From assembly GCA_965215315.1 (NCBI GenBank), contig CBDCDB010000008.1:1178001-1242000 (forward strand): a stretch of 64,000 nt of DNA, given 5' to 3'. Under the pieces are notes generated by a model. The model worked only from the letters and a program-made list of their open reading frames with translations. It had not been told where the DNA came from and searched no databases. Positions 22,446-31,450 of the stretch are shown in pieces (position 1 is the stretch's first letter; each line of letters opens with the position of its first letter). The translations under genes were made by a program, and so were the position numbers. The stretch comes from Truepera sp965215315 (GTDB taxonomy: Bacteria > Deinococcota > Deinococci > Deinococcales > Trueperaceae).

Positions 22446-25400
22446 ATGGCGGATGCTCCCGGAACTCCTACACCGACAACACTCAAATTCGCGCATCTTC
22501 ACCAGCACACGGCCTACAGCCTGCTGGACGGTGCGGCCCGCATCAAAGACCTGATGAAATGGGTGCGGGAGGTCTCGCCGGAAAATCCGACGGTAGCGAT
22601 GACCGACCACGGCAACATGCACGGCGCAGTCGAGTTTTACAAAGCTGCTGAAAAAGAAGGTGTCAAACCGATTCTCGGCTTTGAGGCGTATGTCACAGCG
22701 GGCTCACGGTTTGAAAAAAAGCGTCCGTCAAGCAAATTAGACGGCGGTTACTTTCACCTGACGCTCTTGGCCAAAAACTTTAAGGGCTACCAGAATCTGT
22801 GTAAACTGAACTCGAGAGGGTGGCTCGAGGGCTTTTACATGAAGCCCCGCGTAGACCACGAACTCCTGCGTGAATACAGTGAGGGCGTAATTGCGCTGTC
22901 CGGTTGCCTGGGCGCACAGCTCCCGCGTAACCTGCTCGACGTTGGCGCTCAAGCGGGCGAAGCGGTTTTACAGCAGTATCTAGACATTTACGGCGACAAT
23001 TTCTTTATCGAGTTGCAAAACCACGTTCCGACCGAAGCGTCCGAAATGACTGACTCTTTACGGGATTTGACCGAGCAACAAACGCGTCTCAACCCGATGC
23101 TCCGCGACCTAGCGAACAAACACGGCCTCGGGATGATTGCCACGAACGACGGGCACTACGTTAAAAAAGACGACGCCAAGGCGCACGAGGCGCTCCTCGC
23201 CATTCAGACCAAAACCACGCTTTCGGACCCCAAACGCTTCCGGTTTCCGTGCGACGAGTTTTACGTTAAGACACCCGACGAGATGGCGCGGGCCATACCC
23301 GAAAACGAATACCCGAGCGCGTTGGCAAACAGCGTCACCGTGGCTGACATGTGCGACGTAACGTTGCCCATCGGCCCAAACCGTATCTATCAGATGCCTG
23401 AACTGCCGATTCCGGCGGGTCGTACGCTGGCTGAACAGCTCCGGGTGCAGACGTATGAAGGCTTGATTGAACGTTACGACGTCATTACCGAAGCGCTTTA
23501 CCGGCACTACCTGAGCATGACCGATGAGGCTAAGCTGGACGCTTCGGGGAGCCTCGAGGACGTCCTCGATAAACTTGCCACAGCCGGAGAACTCTGTCAG
23601 CGCAAAGCGAAAGATGCTGGCACGAAGTATGTCACCTACGCGCACCTAGAAAAGCTTAAAACCGAGGGTACCGTAAACGAAGAAGCCATGACGATTCTGG
23701 CAAGGGCCGAATACGAACTCGGCGTGATTATCGCGATGGGGTTTCCCGACTACTTTTTGATTGTCGCAGACTTTATCAACTGGGCCAAAGACCAAGGAAT
23801 TGCGGTGGGGCCGGGGCGGGGTTCGGGCGCAGGGTCGATTGTGGCGTTTGCCACAAGGATTACCGACATCAACCCTTTAGAGTTCGACCTCCTCTTTGAA
23901 AGATTCCTAAACCCCGACCGCGTAAGTATGCCTGACTTCGATGTAGATTTTTCGGACTCGCGGCGGCTCGAGGTCGTCGAGTACGTCCGGCAGAAGTACG
24001 GTGAGGAGAAAGTCGCGCAGATTGCCACCTTCGGGACGATGGCCTCAAAAGCTGCCGTGCGGGACGCAGCACGGGTGCTCGAGATTCCTTACGCCGACGC
24101 CGACGCGGTAAGTAAACTCATTCCGGTCGTCTTCGGTCGCTCGACGCCTATCCAACGGGCGATGGACGAAGTTTCCGAGATTAAAACCCTGTATGACAAC
24201 GGCGCCAAAGAGTTTATGGATGTGGCGATGAACCTGGAAGGCTTGACCCGCCACGCCTCGGTTCACGCCGCAGGCGTCATTATCGCCCGCGAACCGGTAC
24301 AGGAGTTGGCCCCTGTTTTCCGCAGCGGCGACGGCCCAATCGTCTGTCAGTACGACATGGGCAGCATCGAAGAGCTGGGTTTTCTTAAGATGGACTTTTT
24401 GGGTTTACGGACGCTGACTTTTATCGAGGTGGCAATTCGGATTATCAAGGAGTCACGCGGCCTAGACCTCAACCTCGACGAGCTTCCGGCGGGCGACCCG
24501 AAGACGTTCGAGCTGCTTTCGCGCGGCGAGGCGGCGGGCGTCTTTCAGTTCGAGTCGCCGGGGATGGTCGATACGCTCAAAAAACTTAAACCGACCCGGA
24601 TCCAGGATTTGATTGCGGTATCGGCGTTGTACCGCCCCGGCCCAATGGAAAATATCCCGAGATATATCCGGCGGCATCACGGACAAGAAGAGGTGGACTA
24701 CACCCAGGAATATCCGAAAGCGGGTGAGTATTTAGAATCTATCCTCGAGGAAACCTACGGTATCCCGGTCTACCAAGAGCAGATTATGCAGATTGCCCAG
24801 GCGGTCGCGGGCTACTCATTAGGTGAGGCCGACCTGTTGCGGCGGGCGATGGGCAAGAAAAAAGTCGAGGAGATGGTCAAGCAGCGCGAGATTTTCCTCG
24901 CGGGGGCGAAGGAAAAAAGCATCCCGGCAGGTGAAGCGAACGCGATTTTCGATTTACTCGAGAAGTTTGCCAACTACGGCTTCAACAAATCACATTCGGC
25001 TGCTTACGGGGTTTTATCGTACCAGACGGCTTACCTCAAAGCGCACTACCCCGTCGAGTTCGCCGCCGCCCTCCTGACGGTTGAACGCGGTGACTCGGAT
25101 AAGGTGGCGCAGTACGCCGCCGACGCGCGGCGTTTGGGCATCGACGTTCTGCCGCCCGACATCAACGACTCACGGAGCGACTTCACCCCAGTCGGTGAGG
25201 TCGTGCGTTTCGGGCTTTACGGCATTAAAAACGTCGGTGACGGCGCGGTCGAGCATATTTTGCGGGTGCGTGAACAGGGTAAATTCAAGGACTTGTACGA
25301 TTTTTGCAAACGGGTGGACGCAGGCGCTGTCAACAGACGCGCGTTAGAGCATCTTGTCAAAGCGGGCGCGTTCGACAAATTGGGCGACCGGAGCATAATT

Positions 25401-26273
25401 CTGGCGAACTTAGAGGCCGCCGTAAAATGGGGCGCTGCCGAGCGCGAAAGCGCCTCGACCGGACAATTCGGACTGTTTGGGGCCGAAGAAACCCGTCCGC
25501 CCGAGGCCAAAAACGTCACGCCGCTCAGCCGTTTGGAGCTGCTCAAATTTGAAAAAGATGCCCTCGGGTTATACATCTCCGACCACCCGATGAACGCGTA
25601 TCCGGGCCTGTCAGAAGCGGCGAGTTGTAAGGTGGTGGGGCTCGAGCGTTGCTACAAAGCCCTGGTAGATGCGGGTCGCGGCGAACCGAGGCAGCACGTC
25701 GTTCTAGCGGGTCTGACGCAAAAAGTGCAGAAAAAACCGACGCGTTCAGGTAATATGATGGCATTTTTCGAACTGGCTGACGAAACCGGAAGCCAAGAAG
25801 TCGTGGCGTTCGGGCGCACCTATGAGGACATCGCCGACAAATTGGAGGAGGACGCGCCCGTCGTACTCGTCGCCGAAGCCTCAGACAAAGACGGCAGCAC
25901 CCGTTTGGTCGTTGACCGGCTGATTCGCTGGGACGAACGCGGCAGTCTGCCGGAGGTTGCCGTCGCCGAGTTTCGGCTCGAGGAGGTGAGCGAAACGATG
26001 CTTAAAGACTTTCGCTCACACGTTGACGAGTACGCTGGCACGACAAATCTGCAGCTCAAAGTGCGTTCGGAGCGGGGCACGGCAACCTATCAAACCGACG
26101 CACTCCGAGTTGCCAAAGAGCATCTAGGCGACCTTCAAACGAGCTGTCCGTGGCTCAAGGTGTCCGTGACGCTCGACCGGAACAACCTGTTGCGGGCGGC
26201 GGCAGGCCGGGGCAACCGCTTCGGGCGGCCTGCTCAGGAGACGAGTGCGCGTCCGGCAGAGGTTCCTTTTTAG
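22446..26273 (+). CDS. dnaE: DNA polymerase III subunit alpha (DnaE)
   Basis: This is the replicative polymerase, 1275 residues. The PHP domain opens with HLHQHTAYSLLDGAARI, with metal ligands MTDHGNMHGA. The polymerase palm holds PGRGSGAGSIVAFA and the catalytic PDFDVDFSDSRR. The thumb and fingers include VYQEQIMQIAQAVAGYS and FNKSHSAAYGVLSYQTAYLK. A beta-binding/OB region follows (VVLAGLTQKVQKKPTRSG). Domain order and length fit DnaE1. No intein interrupts the catalytic motifs. An ATG with a leaderless -10 box starts it and a terminator lies at 26325. It appears monocistronic. Confidence 0.98.
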   Translation: MADAPGTPTPTTLKFAHLHQHTAYSLLDGAARIKDLMKWVREVSPENPTVAMTDHGNMHGAVEFYKAAEKEGVKPILGFEAYVTAGSRFEKKRPSSKLDGGYFHLTLLAKNFKGYQNLCKLNSRGWLEGFYMKPRVDHELLREYSEGVIALSGCLGAQLPRNLLDVGAQAGEAVLQQYLDIYGDNFFIELQNHVPTEASEMTDSLRDLTEQQTRLNPMLRDLANKHGLGMIATNDGHYVKKDDAKAHEALLAIQTKTTLSDPKRFRFPCDEFYVKTPDEMARAIPENEYPSALANSVTVADMCDVTLPIGPNRIYQMPELPIPAGRTLAEQLRVQTYEGLIERYDVITEALYRHYLSMTDEAKLDASGSLEDVLDKLATAGELCQRKAKDAGTKYVTYAHLEKLKTEGTVNEEAMTILARAEYELGVIIAMGFPDYFLIVADFINWAKDQGIAVGPGRGSGAGSIVAFATRITDINPLEFDLLFERFLNPDRVSMPDFDVDFSDSRRLEVVEYVRQKYGEEKVAQIATFGTMASKAAVRDAARVLEIPYADADAVSKLIPVVFGRSTPIQRAMDEVSEIKTLYDNGAKEFMDVAMNLEGLTRHASVHAAGVIIAREPVQELAPVFRSGDGPIVCQYDMGSIEELGFLKMDFLGLRTLTFIEVAIRIIKESRGLDLNLDELPAGDPKTFELLSRGEAAGVFQFESPGMVDTLKKLKPTRIQDLIAVSALYRPGPMENIPRYIRRHHGQEEVDYTQEYPKAGEYLESILEETYGIPVYQEQIMQIAQAVAGYSLGEADLLRRAMGKKKVEEMVKQREIFLAGAKEKSIPAGEANAIFDLLEKFANYGFNKSHSAAYGVLSYQTAYLKAHYPVEFAAALLTVERGDSDKVAQYAADARRLGIDVLPPDINDSRSDFTPVGEVVRFGLYGIKNVGDGAVEHILRVREQGKFKDLYDFCKRVDAGAVNRRALEHLVKAGAFDKLGDRSIILANLEAAVKWGAAERESASTGQFGLFGAEETRPPEAKNVTPLSRLELLKFEKDALGLYISDHPMNAYPGLSEAASCKVVGLERCYKALVDAGRGEPRQHVVLAGLTQKVQKKPTRSGNMMAFFELADETGSQEVVAFGRTYEDIADKLEEDAPVVLVAEASDKDGSTRLVVDRLIRWDERGSLPEVAVAEFRLEEVSETMLKDFRSHVDEYAGTTNLQLKVRSERGTATYQTDALRVAKEHLGDLQTSCPWLKVSVTLDRNNLLRAAAGRGNRFGRPAQETSARPAEVPF

Positions 26274-26324
26274 GCTTCGTACCTGCCCAGAAAATCTGTC
26301 AACCATGCTTGCCTGACACAGAGT

Positions 26325-26371
26325 CGGCGAAGTGCCTGTCAAAGAAACGACGGACGCTTCGCCGTTTTTTT
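26325..26371 (+). terminator. Terminator after dnaE
   Basis: CGGCGAAG (26325-26332) and CTTCGCCG (26357-26364) pair across 24 bases and are followed by seven T residues. The long loop lowers the certainty. Confidence 0.6.
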
Positions 26372-26385
26372 GCGTAAGGTGAAGC

Positions 26386-27351
26386 ATGAATCCAAAAGAT
26401 ATCCGCACTTCGGCCCCATCTTTGACCCAACGCTCTCTCTCCCGCCGTCATCTCCTTAAAGGTTTCGGTATCGGCGTGCTCGGCGCAGGCGCGGGCGTAG
26501 CTGGCGTGTCTACGGCGCAGGCGCAGGCCGTCCCGACGGAAGGGCCGCTCGGCCTCGAGCGCACCACGGTCGGCGACGTTGAGATTACAATGATCAAAGA
26601 CTCGAGCCTCCAACTTCCTCCGGGCGCTTTTGGTGGCGGCGCACCAGAAGGCGCGGTTAGCGAGCTTTTAGGCAGTTACAACCTGCCCACGGACAGCATT
26701 GCCGCGAGCGCCAACGTCCTGCTCCTCCGTAGCGGTGACGAATTGACGCTCATCGACTCCGGGAACGGGGGCAACTTGCTGCCGAGTTTGGGGGCGCTCG
26801 GCGTCTCCCCCGCTGACATCAATCACGTCGTCCTGACGCACTGGCACGGCGACCATGTAAACGGAGTCTCAGCGGACGGCACCCTCAACTTTCCCAACGC
26901 CGCGCACCACTTTCCGCAGCTCGACTGGGATTTTTTGCAGGCACAGGCGGGAGGTGACGAGAACGTTCAGGGCTCGCTCGACAAGCTGCAACCTGCAGAC
27001 GACGCGGGTCAGCTCGAGCTCTACAAAAGTGACGCCGAACTCGTCCCCGGTTTGACAGCGGTCGCAGCGGTCGGTCACACGCCCGGTCATCACGCGCTGC
27101 TCTTGAGCTCTGGCGAAGACCGGCTGCTGATTATGGGCGACGCCGCCAACCACCCTATTGCCGCGCTCGCCCACCCCGAGTGGTCGTTTGGTTTCGACGC
27201 CGACGCCGCCCAGGCCACCGAGTCACGCCGCGCTATTTACGGCCGCGCCGCCGACGAAGGGCTGCAGATTGCCGCCTACCACTTTGCGTTTCCCGGCTTT
27301 GGCTACGTTATCCGTGACGGTGAAGGCTTTCAGTTTACGGCGAGTGTCTAA
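26386..27351 (+). CDS. Tat-exported metallo-beta-lactamase-fold hydrolase
   Basis: The N-terminus carries a twin-arginine signal (SRRHLLKGFGIGVLGAGAG, with AQAQA before the cleavage site), so the protein is exported folded. The mature part is an MBL-fold enzyme: THWHGDHVNG with the zinc ligands of motif 2, GHTPGHHALL, MGDAANHP with the bridging Asp, and a C-terminal AAYHFAFPGFGY with the last His. This layout resembles MBL hydrolases that include quorum-quenching lactonases and related oxidised-substrate hydrolases; the substrate is unknown. AAGGTG precedes the ATG. It is convergent with the DinB cluster. Confidence 0.88.
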   Translation: MNPKDIRTSAPSLTQRSLSRRHLLKGFGIGVLGAGAGVAGVSTAQAQAVPTEGPLGLERTTVGDVEITMIKDSSLQLPPGAFGGGAPEGAVSELLGSYNLPTDSIAASANVLLLRSGDELTLIDSGNGGNLLPSLGALGVSPADINHVVLTHWHGDHVNGVSADGTLNFPNAAHHFPQLDWDFLQAQAGGDENVQGSLDKLQPADDAGQLELYKSDAELVPGLTAVAAVGHTPGHHALLLSSGEDRLLIMGDAANHPIAALAHPEWSFGFDADAAQATESRRAIYGRAADEGLQIAAYHFAFPGFGYVIRDGEGFQFTASV

Positions 27352-27383
27352 AGTCTAACGCCTTCTTTTTAGCCGTGTGCCTA

Positions 27384-27863
27384 TTAGCTGTTTATCTGAG
27401 CACCTACCATCTGCCGCAGTGCGCCCAGATGGTAGGCCGCGTGAGGCGTAAAGGCCAGCATCGCCGTCAGCAGCTGCTCGTCCGAAACGTCCTGCTGATT
27501 TTGAATAGTCCGGTAGAGCGTCTCATACTCATTTTCTAGCTCGGCGCGGAGCTTGTCCCAGGCATCTGCATCTACAGTCGTCACCGACCAGCTTTCCGAC
27601 CAGTTGAGCTGCGGCGTTTCGCCCCGCGTAAAAGCGTTTGCTATCACCAGACTCCAGCGTAAGTGTTCGGTATGCGCGGCGATTGTTGAACCACTCAGTT
27701 GGGGTCTCAAGGCGTCTTCAGCGCTCACGTGCCCCAACGTTCCCAAGGTACCGGAACCTGGTTCGTTGCCGATAAACCAGGTGTAAGCGTGGTTGGGGCC
27801 GGTATAGGCTTCGCGGAACAGCTCAGCGACGATGGGGGTCAAGGTTTTAACGGGTAGGGTCAT
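27384..27863 (-). CDS. DinB-family protein
   Basis: A 159-residue four-helix protein of the DinB/YfiT superfamily. Metal-ligand histidines are visible in STIAAHTEHLRWSL (second helix) and in PHAAYHLGALRQM near the C-terminus. These proteins include thiol-dependent S-transferases and many of unknown role; bacillithiol-dependent members exist in Firmicutes and Deinococcus. Its ATG overlaps the stop of the upstream interrupted DinB gene (ATGA), so they were one operon. GAGGAATGTT precedes the start. Confidence 0.8.
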   Translation of the reverse strand: MTLPVKTLTPIVAELFREAYTGPNHAYTWFIGNEPGSGTLGTLGHVSAEDALRPQLSGSTIAAHTEHLRWSLVIANAFTRGETPQLNWSESWSVTTVDADAWDKLRAELENEYETLYRTIQNQQDVSDEQLLTAMLAFTPHAAYHLGALRQMVGAQINS

Positions 27864-28405
27864 AACATTCCTCTTTTCCTCTGAATGACAAAAGTGCAGA
27901 AGCCGACAGCTTTCGCGGCTTCGCCGTGAGGTTGAGGGTCAACTAAGTCTGTATCGGGATTGCCCGGATGCGGATAGCCAAGCGCCCGAGCTAACGCTAA
28001 AGCTTGCCCTTTGTGATGAAATTCGTGCGTGATCGGATGGAAAATCAACCAGCGCCGAGTTAAGCTGACGTCTTCTCCAGTGGGCGATGTCCAGACGAAA
28101 GGTGCATCTAGGTCGTCAAAGCTGTCCAGCGCCCGCAAAACAGTCGCATCTACCTAGGCAAACGCACGCCGTAAAGCATGAACGTTGTCCACTTTTACGA
28201 CCGGCTTCTCAGCGCCGAGCCCCACCATACCGACCCACAAAAAGTAACAATAAGCGACGTGTGCTTGAATGGCACTTAAACTGCCGCAAGCGAAGCCGTC
28301 ATGTTGTGCCGTAAAAACGTCGGAGGGCAGGGTCTCGAGCCAGTCGAGCACGTTGGCTCTCGTGCGCTGTGTGAGGCTGTAAAAGGTTCGTAGGTCTCCG
28401 TTCAT
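27860..28405 (-). pseudogene. DinB-family gene interrupted by one amber codon
   Basis: From the ATG at 28405 (ribosome-binding site AAGGAG) the frame encodes a typical DinB protein: MNGDLRTFYSLTQRTRANVL, a second helix with HVAYCYFLWVG, and HPITHEFHHKGQALALARAL with the expected histidines. It is broken only by a TAG at 28156-28154, after HALRRAFA; the same frame then continues VDATVLRALDSFDDL to its stop. A single base change could restore it, so this is either a very recent pseudogene or a sequencing error. The frame overlaps the next DinB gene by four bases. Confidence 0.8.
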
Positions 28406-28645
28406 TTGAACGCTCCTTCGCAGTGTGACGGCGGGTTTGATGGTTGTAGACCGCCCGCATTTCTTGTTACAACCAGCAGGTATCATCTGGTCAGCAACGC
28501 ACTCAATCTAAGTTTCATTGACTATCACACACATTCTAAAATGATAAACGGTGCGATATTTCTTGGAATTGCTAAACTTTTGGTGAAACGTCTTAAACAT
28601 CGTCGTTAATTTTTTTGACGAGGATTTCGTCTGTCGTCAGTTGTC

Positions 28646-29119
28646 TCACCAGCTCAAAGCTTGAGCCGTCATCACCTCTACACCGAGCTTTTTGTGCATA
28701 TACATCAGCTGTCCACGGTGATGCGCTGAGTGGGTGATGACGTGAATGATGGTGTTGCCATACGTGTACGTGTCTGGTTGGTCAGCTCGAGCTTGCCATG
28801 TTTCATCCAAACGCCCTTCGGCTTGCGTTCTTCTGGCAACCTCTGCAAATTGGGGCGCAACTAACTCGAGCCGTTTGGCAAAACCGTCTAACATCAGGGC
28901 ATCTTCCCCGAGTTTCTCAAACGTGCGTTGGGGAACGCCGTTCATCAGGTCTGTCCACCATTCGATATTGTCGATAATATGGTCGATGGTGGCCCTTACT
29001 GTTTTGAGACCGATGTCAAACTCTTGGTCGAGTTGTGCGTCTGTAAGCCTACAGCTCTGCTCAATCAATTTGTTTAGCGCCGAGATATTGTGAGCGAGCA
29101 ATCGGTCAAGAATATCCAT
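28646..29119 (-). CDS. DinB-family protein
   Basis: A 157-residue DinB-type four-helix protein. The three metal-ligand regions are IDHIIDNIEWWTDLM (first His), and HVITHSAHHRGQLMYMHKKLG near the C-terminus, which holds the usual closing His-x-x-x-His. The start ATG at 29119 follows the VOC gene stop by one base (TAACATG), so the genes are coupled. The 28487-28645 gap after it is AT-rich and holds no gene I can support. Confidence 0.82.
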   Translation of the reverse strand: MDILDRLLAHNISALNKLIEQSCRLTDAQLDQEFDIGLKTVRATIDHIIDNIEWWTDLMNGVPQRTFEKLGEDALMLDGFAKRLELVAPQFAEVARRTQAEGRLDETWQARADQPDTYTYGNTIIHVITHSAHHRGQLMYMHKKLGVEVMTAQALSW

Positions 29120-29120
29120 G

Positions 29121-29534
29121 TTACTTCGCAAGTTCCCAGATATAACCCGCAGGGTCTTGAAAACTTGCCGTTCGTACTCCCCAGGGTCTATCCACCGGAC
29201 CGTTTAGCAGCGTCACACCGCGCCTCGTTAGTTCTGCAAGCGTAGCGTCAACGTCATCGACCTCGAGCGTGAAAACCTGACGAGCACCAGCCTTGCGGCT
29301 CGCCACCGTTGCAGGGGTGATGAGTTCGTCTGCTTCAGTAATCGTCAGCAGGTTGACAACCGTATTACCGAAACTGAATACGGTTGAGTTTTGATCCTCA
29401 AACACTACGGGCAAACCAAAGACCTTTTGATAGAACAGCTTCGAGGCGTCCAAATCCTCAATAAACAGCGTGATGGCACTGATATCTTGCGACCAGGCAC
29501 TTACGTCTGCATCTTTTCCTTGAGGTTCATCCAT
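29121..29534 (-). CDS. VOC-family (glyoxalase-like) protein
   Basis: A paired beta-alpha-beta-beta-beta protein of 137 residues: ISAITLFIEDLDASKLFYQK at the start of the first module, TVFSFGNTVVNLL, FTLEVDDVDATLAELTRRGV opening the second module, and TASFQDPAGYIWELAK at the end, with the closing Glu. Such proteins are often annotated as glyoxalase-family without known substrate. The frame is open two codons further (GTG 29540), but the ATG at 29534 has GGGAG at eight-base spacing. Confidence 0.83.
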   Translation of the reverse strand: MDEPQGKDADVSAWSQDISAITLFIEDLDASKLFYQKVFGLPVVFEDQNSTVFSFGNTVVNLLTITEADELITPATVASRKAGARQVFTLEVDDVDATLAELTRRGVTLLNGPVDRPWGVRTASFQDPAGYIWELAK

Positions 29535-29928
29535 AAGCACTCTCCCTTCTACCTATTTCGATAACGTAAGACACGATTGATTTGAGGGTCGTTCCTTTCG
29601 TGTTCGTGAACTCGTAAACGTCACAAAAGGCGTAGTGCTTGCCGCCTTCCGTAACTATCTCACCGTTTACAGCACCTTCTTTGCCGTGAGTAACGATTTT
29701 GCCTAGCGTTAACACTGTCGCCTTGTCCGTTTTCATCTCTGCAAGTGCCTGCTTAAACGCCTCTTTGCCTTGAATTACTCTGTCACCAACCATGCTCCAG
29801 GTGACGTCATCGCTAACGCTGCCCAGGACGAAGGCGCTGTTACCTTCTACAAAGGCGATATTCCAGTCTTTGAGGAACTCCCGCTTTGGGAAGTTTTTGC
29901 AACTGGTATTTACGGTTACGTCTAACAT
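29527..29928 (-). CDS. NTF2-like protein
   Basis: A 133-residue SnoaL-type NTF2-like protein: FLKDWNIAFVEGNSAFVLGS, VTWSMVGDRVIQGKEAFKQA, and FCDVYEFTNTKGTTLKSIVSY. The catalytic or binding role is unknown. AAAGGAG precedes the ATG. It overlaps the downstream VOC gene by eight to fourteen bases, depending on that gene's start, which places both in one operon with the DUF1569 gene upstream. Confidence 0.8.
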   Translation of the reverse strand: MLDVTVNTSCKNFPKREFLKDWNIAFVEGNSAFVLGSVSDDVTWSMVGDRVIQGKEAFKQALAEMKTDKATVLTLGKIVTHGKEGAVNGEIVTEGGKHYAFCDVYEFTNTKGTTLKSIVSYVIEIGRRESAYG

Positions 29929-29940
29929 GACCTAGCTCCT

Positions 29941-30393
29941 TTACACGCCGAACTGTTTGAAATGGTGGTCTACGTGAACGTACTGCAACCGTGTCCATTC
30001 ATTGGCTGTCATACGACCAAAGAAGTCATGAGGTTGTTGGGTGATACCGGCTTCTCTACTGTTGAAGAAAAGCGCGAGCTTACGCCGCAGCACTTCTTTT
30101 TCCTTTTGAAATTCTCTCGAGTCAGAAACCTTGATTCTGGGTATAGTGGGCAAGTTCTGAGGTACACCTTTCGTCAAAATTTGTCGTTTGACCCTAGAAC
30201 CAAAGACGCGCCCCATTAAGGTCTGTCTGACTTTTTTGTCTGTCATTCCCAACTCGAGAAAAGCCGTGACGTGCGCCAGCATTTGGGCTACGTCCATTTT
30301 ACCAAAGCGGGCTCGGCTCTCGGGCGAGAGGTTTTCAAGGCGCTCGAGTAAAGCGTTATAAACTTTTGGCTGAAGCAAGTGGGGTTCATACAT
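29941..30393 (-). CDS. DUF1569 (DinB-like) protein
   Basis: A 150-residue protein with the DUF1569 pattern: KMDVAQMLAHVTAFLELGM near residue 35 with the first conserved His, and a C-terminal PHDFFGRMTANEWTRLQYVHVDHHFKQFGV-type ending (conserved His-Asp-His-His, then Phe-Gly-Val). The family is DinB-related; no function is established. Its ATG lies within the degraded remnant gene upstream, with AAAGGA as ribosome-binding site. Confidence 0.82.
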   Translation of the reverse strand: MYEPHLLQPKVYNALLERLENLSPESRARFGKMDVAQMLAHVTAFLELGMTDKKVRQTLMGRVFGSRVKRQILTKGVPQNLPTIPRIKVSDSREFQKEKEVLRRKLALFFNSREAGITQQPHDFFGRMTANEWTRLQYVHVDHHFKQFGV

Positions 30394-30574
30394 GCGGCAT
30401 TCCTTTCAAGTCAACATGTTGCATCAGAAAAAAGCCGCCCTCCATCTATTCGTAAGTCACGGTTCCTTCTGCACCGCCAGACACCTTCTAGGTGCCGACC
30501 AAGCACTCGAGGCTCTTAAGGTCAGGATTTGGCTTAGGTGCTTGCTGCTCTATGTTCGTAGGGTTGCCTGGCAC
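30386..30574 (-). pseudogene. Truncated gene remnant with two Trp-to-amber changes
   Basis: A GTG at 30574 with a good GGAG site opens a 62-codon frame that is clearly coding-like (LKSLECLVGT-stop-KVSGGAEGTVTYE-stop-MEGGFFLMQHVDLKG). Both internal stops are TAG where the context (GTW-KV and YEW-MEGGFF) calls for Trp (TGG). The C-terminal two-thirds expected of a DUF1579-like protein are missing. The remnant ends within the start of the DUF1569 gene, so a deletion probably fused them. The family guess is tentative; the decay is clear. Confidence 0.7.
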
Positions 30575-30586
30575 GTTGGTACTCCT

Positions 30587-30994
30587 TTAGCTTCGACTCG
30601 AGATTTGCTGCACCGCCCAACTGTTACCGTCAGGGTCACTGAAAAAGATGAAACCCACGTTGTCGAGCGAATTTTTCTCGCCTCCCGGATTTTCGCCCAT
30701 CACCTGAACTTCGCTTACCTCTACCCCGCGCCCGAGAAGCTGGGCTCGAGCTGCGCGTACATCTTTGACGACCAGTTGCAAGCCTTTAAGCGAACCCGGC
30801 GGCATATCTGGGACAGCCCCCTTCCCGATAACGATGGAGCAGCCGGAGCCGGGGGGCGTCAGCTGAACGATACGAACGCCCTCACTGACTTTGGTGTCAT
30901 GGTCTACCGTAAAACCGAGCTTATCGGCGTAAAAAGTCTTGGCGCGGTCTACATCCGATACGGGAACGACGATGACCTCGAGCGTCCAGTTCAT
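30587..30994 (-). CDS. VOC-family (glyoxalase-like) protein
   Basis: A 135-residue VOC protein beginning LEVIVVPVSDVDRAKTFYAD, with VRIVQLTPPGSGCSIVIG in the first module, LQLVVKDVRAARAQLLGRGV opening the second, and FIFFSDPDGNSWAVQQ at the end. It matches the common DGNxWxxQ glyoxalase-type ending. Its start overlaps the previous VOC gene by one base (TGATG), showing co-transcription. The substrate is unknown. Confidence 0.85.
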   Translation of the reverse strand: MNWTLEVIVVPVSDVDRAKTFYADKLGFTVDHDTKVSEGVRIVQLTPPGSGCSIVIGKGAVPDMPPGSLKGLQLVVKDVRAARAQLLGRGVEVSEVQVMGENPGGEKNSLDNVGFIFFSDPDGNSWAVQQISSRS

Positions 30995-31386
30995 CAGGCG
31001 TTTTCTTGGGGCGGCTCGTGAAAGGTAAACACGTTGCTGTCGGGGTCTTCGACCGCTACAAACGTGCCGTAAGCGTCCGAGGCGGGCTCACCCGCAAACG
31101 TTACACCCTTTGTTTTGAGGGTCTCATAGGTACTCGCCATGTCCTCCACACTAAACATGAGCCCGGTATAGCTTCCGACCCGCTCCGGGCTCCAGAGACC
31201 GAAACCGTGTACCAGAATAAGAGGAACATCTGAACCCTGGGGAACGACCTCGACCCAGCGGTGCCCCTGATCGTCCACCGGTTCGTCGGTGCGTTTCTCG
31301 AAGCCGAGTGTGTTCACGTAGAATTCGATAGCCCGCTCCAGGTCGCTTACGAAGACGTCCGCCGAGTACAGCTTGGTGATGCTCAT
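30994..31386 (-). CDS. VOC-family (glyoxalase-like) protein
   Basis: A 130-residue VOC protein: KLYSADVFVSDLERAIEFYV, RWVEVVPQGSDVPLILVHG, LMFSVEDMASTYETLKTKGV, FVAVEDPDSNVFTFHEPP. The two-module layout and the terminal Glu are typical. AGGAGG precedes the ATG at 31386. It is the first enzyme gene after the AraC-type regulator and likely starts the operon of small VOC, NTF2 and DinB proteins. Confidence 0.85.
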   Translation of the reverse strand: MSITKLYSADVFVSDLERAIEFYVNTLGFEKRTDEPVDDQGHRWVEVVPQGSDVPLILVHGFGLWSPERVGSYTGLMFSVEDMASTYETLKTKGVTFAGEPASDAYGTFVAVEDPDSNVFTFHEPPQENA

Positions 31387-31450
31387 TTTTGCCTCCTGAA
31401 GTGAAGTTTACCGAGAGGTTAGCCAAGTTCGCTTCTCGAATCTTGCGCGT

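Noticed and set aside
23109..23645. A 178-codon minus-strand frame inside dnaE
   Set aside because: It lies wholly inside a conserved domain of dnaE.
27860..30574. Amber (TAG) codon reassigned to Trp or another residue
   Set aside because: TAG ends dnaE, uvrB and other intact genes at expected lengths, so it is a normal stop codon here.
30392..31021. A 209-codon plus-strand frame opposite the VOC genes
   Set aside because: It is the shadow of two clear VOC-family genes and a pseudogene; no family pattern on the plus strand.
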